Positions 25,089 to 32,776 of a DNA stretch of 64,000 bases are shown here, piece after piece. The DNA comes from Hydrocarboniclastica marina (lineage in GTDB: Bacteria > Pseudomonadota > Gammaproteobacteria > Pseudomonadales > Oleiphilaceae). Location of the stretch: assembly GCF_004851605.1 (NCBI RefSeq), contig NZ_CP031093.1, positions 1,860,001-1,924,000 of the forward strand, in the 5' to 3' direction. Under the pieces are notes generated by a model that worked only from the letters and a program-made list of their open reading frames with translations, had not been told where the DNA came from and did not search any database. A program made the translations under genes and the position numbers. Positions within the stretch are counted from its first letter, which is position 1; each line of letters starts with the position of its first letter.

Positions 25089-26432
25089 CTACTGACCGAG
25101 GCCTGCAATCAGACTGCCACCGTTGGTGCTGGCGTAGGTGTCAGCGTCGGCTTTCTTCATGAAGGCAACGAGATTACCACCGCTGTTCTCGACCATGAAG
25201 GCCGCCTTACCGAACAGCTTCAGCCCCGTACTGTGGTCGTAGACGTAAGTGGCGTTGATTTCCTTGCCATCCGCTTCCGCCTTTTTTCTGGCTTCAAACA
25301 TGGCGGCAATCGTGTCGTACTCGCTCACACCCTCGTCCTTGAACCAGATTTCGGCCTGGGCAAGGTCCGCATTGTTGGCTTTGGGGGTTACGACCTCAGC
25401 CACCTGTTCATCGTAGTCGACGCCGTTTTTCTCGTAGGCTTTGCGAACGAACTGGTCGTCGACCCAGCGCTCGAAATCCAGATCCGGCACGTTACGTTCC
25501 CGCTGCAGCAAAGCGTGGCTCTCCTTCAGAGACGCAACCCATTGGGGCTTGATTGAGGCATCCTGCGTGGTGATGCCGCCATTGCTCAAGTAAAGGTAGA
25601 GCACCTCCTTCTCAATACCGGTCCACTCAGACACTTTCATCGCCGCGCGCATGGGGTCTTCCTGAATCCATGCCTGAGCTTCAAGGGTGGCGTTGATGAC
25701 GCCCTGAACGACTTCGGGATGCTCGTCGGCAAACTCCTTGCGTACGACAGTGCCGTGAAAGGTGGGGATGTCTGCTTCGCTGCCATCGAAGATTTTGCGG
25801 CCGGTGCCGCGGAACTCCATCACTTCCGACCAGGGCGTAAAGTCAGCATGGGCATCGATACGACCGCCTGCGATATTGGCCACACCCACGGGCGGTCCCT
25901 GATCCCGCAGTTGAATACTCTCACTCAGCCCTTTGTCCGCAAGCACCTGCAGGGTCATTCCCCAGGCGGCACTGCCGAACGGCGTGGAGATCTGCTTGCC
26001 CTTGAGCTCTTCCAGAGACTGAACGGGCGAATCGATAGGGACAACGATGCCGTTGCCCGTTCCCTTGAGGTTGTAGCCGGTGATGGCGATGAGCCGGGTC
26101 TCGGTTTTACCCGCTTTCTGAAAGGCCGCGCCGTTGGTGATCAGGGGATAGTCGCCCATCACCCCGAATTCCAGCCGGCCGGCAATCATCTGGTTGGTAA
26201 TAGGCGGCCCGGAGGTATAGTCGCTGTAAGAAATGTTGTAGTCGGTATCGGCGTATTTGCCATCTTTTGGCAAATGTTTCTGCAGCAGCTCAAGTTTCTC
26301 CAGCACGATCCCGCCGGAAACCGTGTTTGTCACCGTGCTTTGATGGCCGATGCGCACGTCGATGGTCTGGGCCACACCCACGCCACTGAGACTCAGGGCG
26401 ACCATACCGGCCGCGACTCTGAATAGTTTCAT
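25089..26432 (-). CDS. ABC substrate-binding protein (NMT1/SsuA-like) with NosL-like tail
   Basis: The 447-residue protein has a signal peptide (1-21, cleavage near GVA-QT) and a periplasmic-binding fold of the SsuA/NrtA type (about 25-300; ITNQMIAGRLEFGVMGDYPLI and STPFGSAAWGMTLQVL). Residues 391-447 (NATYVYDHSTG, AFMVENS, LVAFMKKADADTYASTNGG) resemble the end of NosL, a copper-binding accessory protein, so this could be a fusion. ATG 26432 follows GAGGATTCACTA. It is convergent with the importer operon and probably its missing binding component, since a shared nonamer lies upstream of both. Ligand unknown; sulfonates and related compounds are likely. Confidence 0.8.
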   Translation of the reverse strand: MKLFRVAAGMVALSLSGVGVAQTIDVRIGHQSTVTNTVSGGIVLEKLELLQKHLPKDGKYADTDYNISYSDYTSGPPITNQMIAGRLEFGVMGDYPLITNGAAFQKAGKTETRLIAITGYNLKGTGNGIVVPIDSPVQSLEELKGKQISTPFGSAAWGMTLQVLADKGLSESIQLRDQGPPVGVANIAGGRIDAHADFTPWSEVMEFRGTGRKIFDGSEADIPTFHGTVVRKEFADEHPEVVQGVINATLEAQAWIQEDPMRAAMKVSEWTGIEKEVLYLYLSNGGITTQDASIKPQWVASLKESHALLQRERNVPDLDFERWVDDQFVRKAYEKNGVDYDEQVAEVVTPKANNADLAQAEIWFKDEGVSEYDTIAAMFEARKKAEADGKEINATYVYDHSTGLKLFGKAAFMVENSGGNLVAFMKKADADTYASTNGGSLIAGLGQ

Positions 26433-26819
26433 TAGTGAATCCTCGCTTTTGTGCAAATGGAGTTGTACTAGAGAGCGCTCTCTTAGGGACTGGAGTTGCA
26501 GATTCCGTACCATTAACACAAAGACACGCGGTGGCAGGCGGGTTGACAGGAATTGTTGCAGAATGCATCGAAGGCGTCTGATCGAGCAAAAAGTATTTTT
26601 GTTGAGTTCTGGTGCGCCCGCTGCACAGCCGCGCACCATCTTGACAGGGGCGGGCATGACAAGTAGGACAAGCGCTTGGGGAGGGGCGACACCTGTTGGC
26701 CCGGGCCCGGCCAAATCAGAAAGTGGCCTTAAAGCCTGGCGAGTTTCCAGTTCCTCAAGTGGATTTAGGTCATGTAAAGAGGACGATCAACCCAATCAGT
26801 GTTTTCGCCTTTTTGAAAG
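26433..26819. other. Upstream region of the binding-protein gene
   Basis: No gene is recognised in these 387 bases. The part near 26440-26480 should contain the promoter and operator of the minus-strand binding-protein gene, including TTGTACTAG at 26463-26471 and the short palindrome GAGAGCGCTCTC at 26471-26482. Confidence 0.45.
26463..26471 (+). promoter_or_regulatory. Candidate operator TTGTACTAG, copy 3
   Basis: TTGTACTAG lies 31 bases upstream of the binding-protein start codon and matches the nonamer found twice before the permease gene. It directly adjoins the perfect palindrome GAGAGCGCTCTC. A nonamer is expected by chance about once in 260 kb of single-strand sequence, so three copies in related regulatory regions are suggestive. 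Confidence 0.4.
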
Positions 26820-27374
26820 TCAATCCGAGGGCTTTTCGCTCTTGGTCGCCGGGCCATATACGAGGTCGCCGTGCTGCTCCGACGCCGGGGCGGTAAACGG
26901 ATGCTCCACAGTCTTGGTGGGCGACATGATATGCAGAACCTGGACGCCGGCTATTTTGAGATCGTCCGCGATCATCGAGCGGTGGCAGCGCCACCAGACG
27001 GCTTCGGAGCACATGACCGCGGTTCGGTGTTTTCGCGCTTTCTCAAGCAGGCGTTCACGGCCGGCCTGGTACTCCGCGGTTTCCATGTGGTCTGCGTAGG
27101 CCCGGAAAGAGGGGTGGCGCCAGATGGTATTGGCCGAGTCCGGATCCGGTTTGCGCCGGCCGCCGAGTTCTTCAACCATGAGGTAACCAACACCGGCCTC
27201 GGCCAGCCGGTCTGCCAGCTCGTCCTGACCAAATTGCGGGTGCTTGCGAGACCCAGCGAACCGGCGCACGTCCACCACAAACTCGATAGTCTGCGACTTC
27301 AACAGCTGCAGGAATTCCTCCCAGGACCGGGATGAATGGCCCAGAGTCCACAGGGTCGATGGCATCTCCGGCAA
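26820..27374 (-). CDS. DUF488 family protein
   Basis: The 184-residue protein matches DUF488: LWTLGHSSRSWEEFLQLL, VVDVRRFAGSRKHPQFG, YLMVEELGGRR and the cysteine-histidine signature MCSEAVWWRCHRS. The start is TTG at 27374, chosen because AGGAGG lies six bases upstream; an ATG three codons later would have the ribosome site too close. The family is widespread and has no settled function. It lies 100 bases downstream of nnrS in the same direction and may be co-transcribed. Confidence 0.87.
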   Translation of the reverse strand: MPEMPSTLWTLGHSSRSWEEFLQLLKSQTIEFVVDVRRFAGSRKHPQFGQDELADRLAEAGVGYLMVEELGGRRKPDPDSANTIWRHPSFRAYADHMETAEYQAGRERLLEKARKHRTAVMCSEAVWWRCHRSMIADDLKIAGVQVLHIMSPTKTVEHPFTAPASEQHGDLVYGPATKSEKPSD

Positions 27375-27474
27375 AGCGCACCTCCTTTGCTGACTTCTTC
27401 ATCTTGTTCCCGGGACATTGGCAGGCCGCGCCGCTCATTTCAATATCCTGGGGCTCGGTAGAACGCGTTTGTCA

Positions 27475-28617
27475 TCAGAGCAGGCTTCTGCGCCGCTTTT
27501 CAGCTTGAGCGAGCTGAATCAGTACGACAGTGAGGATCAGAAAAGCGAGGCTCCAGCTGAAAGCCCCGAGAAGATAGAGCGACAGCCCTGGCACGACGGC
27601 GGCGGCAATCCGCGCCAGGGCAGCAAAAGAGATCAGGGCGATGGCTACATAGACAGCCTTGGGCATATCTGTGTGTTTGTGGCTACGTTGTGTCCGGGTT
27701 CGCGCCATAACCGTCAGCGTCAGCGTGCCCAGGGCGCCAATGGTCATGCCGTGCAGGGCCGTTGAAAGAGGGATAGCATTGCTCAGAAGCGCGGTGGCAA
27801 TCAGGACCCACCCGGCGATGATCCACCAATAGCCCAGCATCAGAGCCAGCAGGTCAGGGCGGCCCAGGCAGAGCCTGACGGGCCAGCGCACCAAACGAAA
27901 CAACGTCAGGGCAGCGGCGAGGAGAAGCAGAAGGCCAGTCATCTGGCGCCACGGTGCCCACGGCAGCAGATTGAGCACCAGAACGAGGCCCATCACTATC
28001 AGCACAGTGCCTTCAAGCCGGGGCTGAACCCGTGCTTCCAGTTCATGGCCCTGTTTTAGCAGGTGTCCAGCGACCGCTGGCGCCAGCATGCGACCGCCCA
28101 TAAAGAACATCAGGGTGCTCAACAGCAGGATCGCCTCCAGCAGAATGCCATACAAAGGCCCCGCTATTTCGGCCCGGTAAAGCCCGTGGAACACCACAGC
28201 GCCTGCGCACAGGCCCAGGATGATCGGCGCTACGGCTTTGTTTCGCCATTTTTTAGCGGTGCGGGCGAACCGTGGTACGACCCGATACGCGAGCAAGACG
28301 GCGAAGCCGATATTGAGCGCTAACGAAACCATGCTCGATGGCCAGCCGAGGAAGGCAATACGCGCCGTCAGCCAAATTGCCGTCAGCAGGAAAATCCGGG
28401 GCTTCGGCTGGGGTCCCAGAACGTACCCCGCGACCACCGCCAGGGCGAAGCCGAAGATCATCTCATGGGCATGGCCCAGCGGAGCCTGAATCCCAGGGGG
28501 CGCCACCACAAGTTCGAACTGGGCCAGCACGGACCAAGGCAGCACGAGGGCGGCATAGGCCGCCGCGAGGGGGAAAAAATAGAGGTTGGCAAAGGGCTGC
28601 CGGGCCTTTTTTGTCAC
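27475..28617 (-). CDS. nnrS: NnrS-family membrane protein (nitric-oxide stress)
   Basis: The 380-residue protein has about twelve membrane segments and the NnrS marks PLGHAHEMIFGFALAVVAGY and STALHGMTIGALGTLTLTVMART. NnrS is a haem- and copper-containing inner-membrane protein that lowers nitric-oxide damage, commonly controlled by NO-responsive regulators. No FNR/Dnr-like box (TTGAT-N4-ATCAA) was found upstream. The start is a GTG. A small CxxC membrane protein precedes it on the same strand and DUF488 follows. Confidence 0.87.
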   Translation of the reverse strand: MTKKARQPFANLYFFPLAAAYAALVLPWSVLAQFELVVAPPGIQAPLGHAHEMIFGFALAVVAGYVLGPQPKPRIFLLTAIWLTARIAFLGWPSSMVSLALNIGFAVLLAYRVVPRFARTAKKWRNKAVAPIILGLCAGAVVFHGLYRAEIAGPLYGILLEAILLLSTLMFFMGGRMLAPAVAGHLLKQGHELEARVQPRLEGTVLIVMGLVLVLNLLPWAPWRQMTGLLLLLAAALTLFRLVRWPVRLCLGRPDLLALMLGYWWIIAGWVLIATALLSNAIPLSTALHGMTIGALGTLTLTVMARTRTQRSHKHTDMPKAVYVAIALISFAALARIAAAVVPGLSLYLLGAFSWSLAFLILTVVLIQLAQAEKRRRSLL

Positions 28618-28674
28618 GTGGCCAGTTCCCCGGTCAGGTCAGCGCCACCGAGGGGAAAAGCACCACGGCGGCGC

Positions 28675-28827
28675 CTAGACAACAGGGCGCTCGATCTCGA
28701 AATCCCGCGTCGAGCAACGGTCGCACTCTCGCTGACGGGAGGGCCGAACCGTAAATGCCAGGATCAGGAATGAAATGAGTGAAAAAGTAATCAACACCTG
28801 AAGCAGGAGAGGAACGTCACTGAGCAT
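28675..28827 (-). CDS. Small single-span membrane protein with CxxC motif
   Basis: This 50-residue frame starts at an ATG (28825-28827) preceded by GGAGG nine bases upstream. It encodes a hydrophobic segment (about residues 5-27, VPLLLQVLITFSLISFLILAF) and a tail with ECDRCSTRD, a CxxC pair. It ends 58 bases before nnrS on the same strand. The ribosome site, the composition and the position suggest a real small protein, possibly a partner of NnrS or a metal/redox sensor. No family is recognised. Confidence 0.5.
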   Translation of the reverse strand: MLSDVPLLLQVLITFSLISFLILAFTVRPSRQRECDRCSTRDFEIERPVV

Positions 28828-29198
28828 GATGGATAGCCTCCAAAACAAACGGTACTGAAGAGAGCATGCGGATTTTCCGCTGCTTTTTAAAAAAAGCATA
28901 TGAGATGAATCTATAGTGCGCAATGGGGCAAAGGAGGTAGGCGCGAGGTGGTACAAGCAGGGGCAGGGATGCCTACCGCAGCCGGTGCACAGCTGATGAG
29001 TTTGAACACGGCGCAATTTGGCTTGGCTGCGCACCTGAGGTAGGCGCATCAGATGTAGGCGACCCAGGCTAGAAGCGTTGCGGGAGAAGGCCATCTTGGC
29101 ATGCAGGCGGATGACGGGCAGTATAGCCGGGCGGCAGAGCGGAAAAACCAGCGGACATTAGCCAGTGGACAACAGCCAGTGGACAATAGGAGGTTGCG
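28828..29198. other. Divergent intergenic region between the nnrS group and the SRAP gene
   Basis: No gene is recognised. The right end holds three tandem units before the SRAP start (separate entry). No LexA-like or FNR-like site was found by eye. Confidence 0.45.
29147..29189. repeat. Three tandem 14-base units before the SRAP gene
   Basis: ACCAGCGGACATTA (29147-29160), GCCAGTGGACAACA (29161-29174) and GCCAGTGGACAATA (29175-29188) are copies of one 14-base unit that end just before the ribosome site AGGAGG at 29189-29194. Confidence 0.7.
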
Positions 29199-29873
29199 AT
29201 GTGCGGTCGTTACAACGTTACTGATGACCCTTTCGTGCACGAGCTGATGACAAAGCTGGGCTTGCCGGATCTCTACCCGCGACCGCAGCTGAACGTTCCC
29301 CCCGGGGCTGAGGGTGACTTTGTAATCCAGCGAGGGAATGAGCGGCTCCTCACGCGGGGTATCTGGTCACTGCTTATTGAAAAACGAGCCCAAGGTGCTG
29401 GCTTCAGGCCCAATCCCAAGTTCCAGACGTTCAATGCCCGTGCTGACCGGCTGACGACCAGTCCCCTGTGGCGCAAGGTCTATCCCGGCAGGCGTTGCGT
29501 CATTCCGGTCAGCGCGTTTCACGAATGGCGCGGCAAGCAGGTCTACCATATTCATCCATCAGGTGAAGCCACCGCCCTGGCCGGACTTTGGCAAACCTGG
29601 CAATTTGGGGACGAAACAGTGAATTCTTTCACGGTCATCACCTTGCCGCCGCATCCCAGGTTCAGCCATATCCACCCCAAAAGCATCCCACTGATGCTCC
29701 GCCCGACAGACTTCGACGCCTGGCTGGATCCGGATTTTCACCAGGTCGATGCCTTCCAGGATCTGATGAAGACCCACATACCGGCTCCGCTGGTGTGCCA
29801 GCCGGTTAACAGCCCCGACGATCTCGTGCCCGTAGGTGAGGCCGAAGTGCTGGACGCTGATCGGCATGGTTGA
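29199..29873 (+). CDS. yedK: SRAP-domain protein (SOS response-associated peptidase, YedK/HMCES family)
   Basis: The 224-residue protein has the SRAP catalytic set: C2 right after the initiator methionine (MCGRYN), N79 in TFNARAD, E109 in AFHEWRG and H159 in the HIHPKSIPLML stretch. After removal of Met1, Cys2 forms a thiazolidine crosslink with abasic sites in single-stranded DNA, shielding them during replication. AGGAGG lies directly before the ATG. Length is normal. The upstream region has no obvious LexA box. It is divergent from the nnrS group and convergent with the metallopeptidase gene. Confidence 0.92.
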   Translation: MCGRYNVTDDPFVHELMTKLGLPDLYPRPQLNVPPGAEGDFVIQRGNERLLTRGIWSLLIEKRAQGAGFRPNPKFQTFNARADRLTTSPLWRKVYPGRRCVIPVSAFHEWRGKQVYHIHPSGEATALAGLWQTWQFGDETVNSFTVITLPPHPRFSHIHPKSIPLMLRPTDFDAWLDPDFHQVDAFQDLMKTHIPAPLVCQPVNSPDDLVPVGEAEVLDADRHG

Positions 29874-29922
29874 TTGCTGTGCCGCTGTGCTTGCCGGCGA
29901 TCAGCTCCGCTGGTAATTCGCA

Positions 29923-30888
29923 CTACCAGCCTTGCGCACCTCGGCGTAGCCAGTGGTGTACGAACGCCAGTTTCCGCTGCGCCACTCCTGACAGCACGAA
30001 GGGATACAGGTCAGAAAGGCCCATCGAGCGATTAATGTGGTTGACGCCCATGGCCAGCGACGCTGCGGCATAGATCAGCTTCTCGGCGTCTGGCTCTGCA
30101 TATGGATCCCAGTTTGCACCGGGTAGCTCCGGCGACCAGAGCCCGGCGGCGACAAAACTGTCAGTGATGTCGGTAAGGTGCAGCAGGTGTGCGGCGGTTT
30201 CGGCCCAGTCTTCGTGTGGGTGGGACGAGGCGTATGAACTCAGGAACCGAGACTTCCAGTCAGCCGGCGGGCCTTGGTTGTAATGGTGCTGGAGCGCGGC
30301 CTGATAGTCGACACGCTCGTCGCCAAACATGGCGCGAAACGCATCCAGAAAATCTTCACGCAGGCTGAGCCGCCACCAGAGCATGTGCGCGATCTCGTGG
30401 CGCATGTGCCCGATCATCGTCCGGTAGGGCTCATCCAGTGCTTCACGGCGCGTTGTGCTCAGCACCGGATTGGCCTCGGCAACGCTAATGGTGACCACGC
30501 CCTCGACATGCCCCATGGCGACAGGCGTGTGGCCTTCCGCAAGCAGATGGAAAACAGGCGGTGCGCCGGGGTCTTCAGGCCGGAACCAGTGCCAGCGGCC
30601 CAGGTTGTCCAGAACCCAGCGTTTGGCCGCTTCGGTCGTTGCCCAGTTCGGGATGGCATCAGGTATAGCGGGGTCAGGAGCCAGTGCGGTCATGGCACAG
30701 GCCCGGCAAAAAGCGCCCTGTTCAGGCGCGATCCAGTTGCAGCCTATCACCTCCCGGTTGGCGCAGAATGGCGGCATCGGCACAAACGCCCGGGCCTGGG
30801 GATCGTAGGCGACGGGCGTTCCCTCGGCTGTGGTGAGGTTGTCAAACCAGAGAGAGCCGGGACCGACCGGATTGGAGAAAACACGCAT
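29923..30888 (-). CDS. Putative zinc-binding metallopeptidase with N-terminal zinc ribbon
   Basis: The 321-residue protein begins with a zinc ribbon-like set C42, C50, C61, C64 (FCANREVIGCNW and FCRAC) and carries the protease-like motif H164-E-I-A-H168 in GHMRHEIAHMLWW, with a further acidic ligand candidate in HPHEDWAETAAHLLHL (E226-E230). This agrees with the family of putative zinc-binding metallopeptidases (about 320-370 residues). No signal peptide is present, so it acts in the cytoplasm. ATG 30888 (MRVFSNPVG) fits the family start; a frame extension of nine codons is possible. Substrate unknown. Confidence 0.8.
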   Translation of the reverse strand: MRVFSNPVGPGSLWFDNLTTAEGTPVAYDPQARAFVPMPPFCANREVIGCNWIAPEQGAFCRACAMTALAPDPAIPDAIPNWATTEAAKRWVLDNLGRWHWFRPEDPGAPPVFHLLAEGHTPVAMGHVEGVVTISVAEANPVLSTTRREALDEPYRTMIGHMRHEIAHMLWWRLSLREDFLDAFRAMFGDERVDYQAALQHHYNQGPPADWKSRFLSSYASSHPHEDWAETAAHLLHLTDITDSFVAAGLWSPELPGANWDPYAEPDAEKLIYAAASLAMGVNHINRSMGLSDLYPFVLSGVAQRKLAFVHHWLRRGAQGW

Positions 30889-31108
30889 AAGGAGGATCTC
30901 CGGAAGAGGGCGCAAGGAATGTCCAGTGCAGCCTCCTCCGAATCCAATAGTTGGTCAAGGGACGAGTCCCAACGGGGCAATAACACTTTTTAATAGGGGC
31001 TGGCGATAGTCTGGATTCTCGGGCGGATAACCTCTGCAGCCAGGTTTGTGGACCCTCATGGGGCCCCCCTGGGCTGAATCGGGGCGTTGGGGCATGTTAA
31101 AATGATGG

Positions 31109-31276
31109 ATGCCTGATTTTACCCCCGCGGATGCGCAATTCCTGGCCTGGTGGACGCTCTACTTTTCGGGTCGGCCACGGGACGTCGTTACCGAGGCCCG
31201 GTTGGCCATGCACTGGAGCGTCAGCATGGAAACCCAGCAGCGCCTGGGCGAAGTGCCGCGCCCGGACCTGTGGTGA
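31109..31276 (+). CDS. Possible 55-residue protein upstream of an MFS transporter
   Basis: An ATG frame encodes 55 residues: a helical, aromatic start (FTPADAQFLAWWTLYFSG), then basic/acidic helices (RPRDVVTEARLAMHW) and an end rich in proline. Third-codon positions are GC-rich as in true genes here. No good ribosome site precedes it, and no family is recognised. It is on the same strand as the MFS transporter that starts 100 bases later. Confidence 0.35.
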   Translation: MPDFTPADAQFLAWWTLYFSGRPRDVVTEARLAMHWSVSMETQQRLGEVPRPDLW

Positions 31277-31375
31277 TTGCTGGCTGACGTTCTTTCTTAC
31301 CTCAAGGTCAACCTTTCGGCCCATCAAAATGATGGGTACGAGGTACCATGGGCATCTTTCTGTAATGGAGCTCTT

Positions 31376-32602
31376 GTGAGATTCCCAGCTTTCATGCGCG
31401 AAAACCCCCGCCTGGCATTGTTTGCCTTTCTGGCAACAGCTACATCCGGGTTTGGCCAGACGTTCTTTTTCTCGGTTTTCGGTAGCGGCATTCGCGACAC
31501 TTTCGGCCTGGCCAACAGCAGTTATGGTTTGGCCTATGGATTGGCGACTTTGCTTTCGGCAGCGCTGATCCTGAAGCTGGGCACGCTTGCTGATCGTTGG
31601 GCGCTGGGGCAAGTGACCGTCCTTGCAGTTGTGATTCTGGCATGCGGGTGTTTCATGATCGGGTGGGCACCCCACTGGTCGCTGTTGATACCGGGGTTTC
31701 TGCTTGCACGGCTGGGCGGGCAGGCCATGCTGTCCCACCTTGGCATTACGGTGGCTGGGCGTTATTTCGAGCGCAGCCGTGGACGCATCATGGCGTTGAC
31801 GGCGGCCGGCTTCCCGGTAGCTGAAGCCATACTGCCAGCATCTGCCGGCCTGATGCTCGTGTGGGGCGGGTGGCGCCTGCCCTGGTTTGTCGCGGTCGGT
31901 GTGCTGCTCCTGTTCTGCCTGCCGACACTTCTCTTTCTGGCGAGACACGCAGCTCATCCATCGCAGTTGGCAGAGTCCAGCAGCGGCAACACCGGCGCCG
32001 GCCTGACCCGGGCCGAGGTATTGCGGGATCGGGGCTTCTATTTCCTGTTACCAGCGGTGCTGGCGGTGCCATTTACCGTTACCGCGATACTTTTCCATCA
32101 AACCGCCATCGCCGAGTTACGCGACTGGCCGACAGAACGTGTCGCTACCGCTTTCACCGGCTTTGCCGCGGGCCACTTGCTGAGCCTCTCTTTCGCGGGT
32201 GTGCTGGTGGATCGCTTGGGCGCGCAGCGTTCGCTGACCCTGGGCCTGCTGCCCATTCTCTGCGGATTGCTCATACTGGCATTCACGGACGCTCTCTGGA
32301 CGCCCTATCTTTATCTTGCAGTGACGGGCGTCAGCCTGGGGTGTGTGGGCGCCGCAGGCGGGGCAATCTGGCCCGAGCGATACGGCGTTCGACATCTCGG
32401 CGCCATCCGCTCTGTTGCCCAGGCGACTATGGTGTTCTCGACGGCGCTCTCGCCGATACTAATAGGATTTTTTCTGGACCTGGGCCTGAACACTACAGCC
32501 GTTTCACTTTTGCTTGCGTCGGCGGTCGCCGGGAGTCTGGTGCTGGGTCATCTCGCACCAGCCATCAGCCCTGTAAGTGAAAGCCTGGAGCACGAACAGT
32601 AA
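31376..32602 (+). CDS. Major facilitator superfamily (MFS) transporter
   Basis: The 408-residue inner-membrane protein has about twelve membrane segments. MFS features include GQTFFFSVFGSGIRDTFGL in helix 1-2, the loop GTLADRW as a form of the G-x-L-a-D-r-x motif, GGQAMLSHLGITVAGRYFERSRGR, and the related DRLGAQRSL in the second half. GTG 31376 is selected because GGAG at 31367-31370 lies five bases upstream; the longer frame to 31277 has no such support. Substrate cannot be predicted; the fold resembles the oxalate/formate-antiporter-like and monocarboxylate-like group. Confidence 0.85.
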   Translation: MRFPAFMRENPRLALFAFLATATSGFGQTFFFSVFGSGIRDTFGLANSSYGLAYGLATLLSAALILKLGTLADRWALGQVTVLAVVILACGCFMIGWAPHWSLLIPGFLLARLGGQAMLSHLGITVAGRYFERSRGRIMALTAAGFPVAEAILPASAGLMLVWGGWRLPWFVAVGVLLLFCLPTLLFLARHAAHPSQLAESSSGNTGAGLTRAEVLRDRGFYFLLPAVLAVPFTVTAILFHQTAIAELRDWPTERVATAFTGFAAGHLLSLSFAGVLVDRLGAQRSLTLGLLPILCGLLILAFTDALWTPYLYLAVTGVSLGCVGAAGGAIWPERYGVRHLGAIRSVAQATMVFSTALSPILIGFFLDLGLNTTAVSLLLASAVAGSLVLGHLAPAISPVSESLEHEQ

Positions 32603-32776
32603 GCGCTCGGGCTATCATGCGTAGGGCATTTTTTTACAGTAACTTAACCCCGATGGCTTTGCTTTGACGGGTAGGCTAGTAGTATGAGTGCGGGAAGCAC
32701 AACCACGCATCGGCGCCTAGCCCCGGACCATTGCGTTTGCCGGCACTACGGGGCGTTACTTTTCACGCGGGTAGGG

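Noticed and set aside
28828-29198. LexA box for the SRAP gene or FNR/Dnr box for nnrS
   Set aside because: No sequence close to CTGT-N8-ACAG or TTGAT-N4-ATCAA was found by eye.
31097-31957. A 286-codon minus-strand frame opposite the MFS transporter
   Set aside because: Low-complexity translation, antisense to a membrane protein with clear MFS features.
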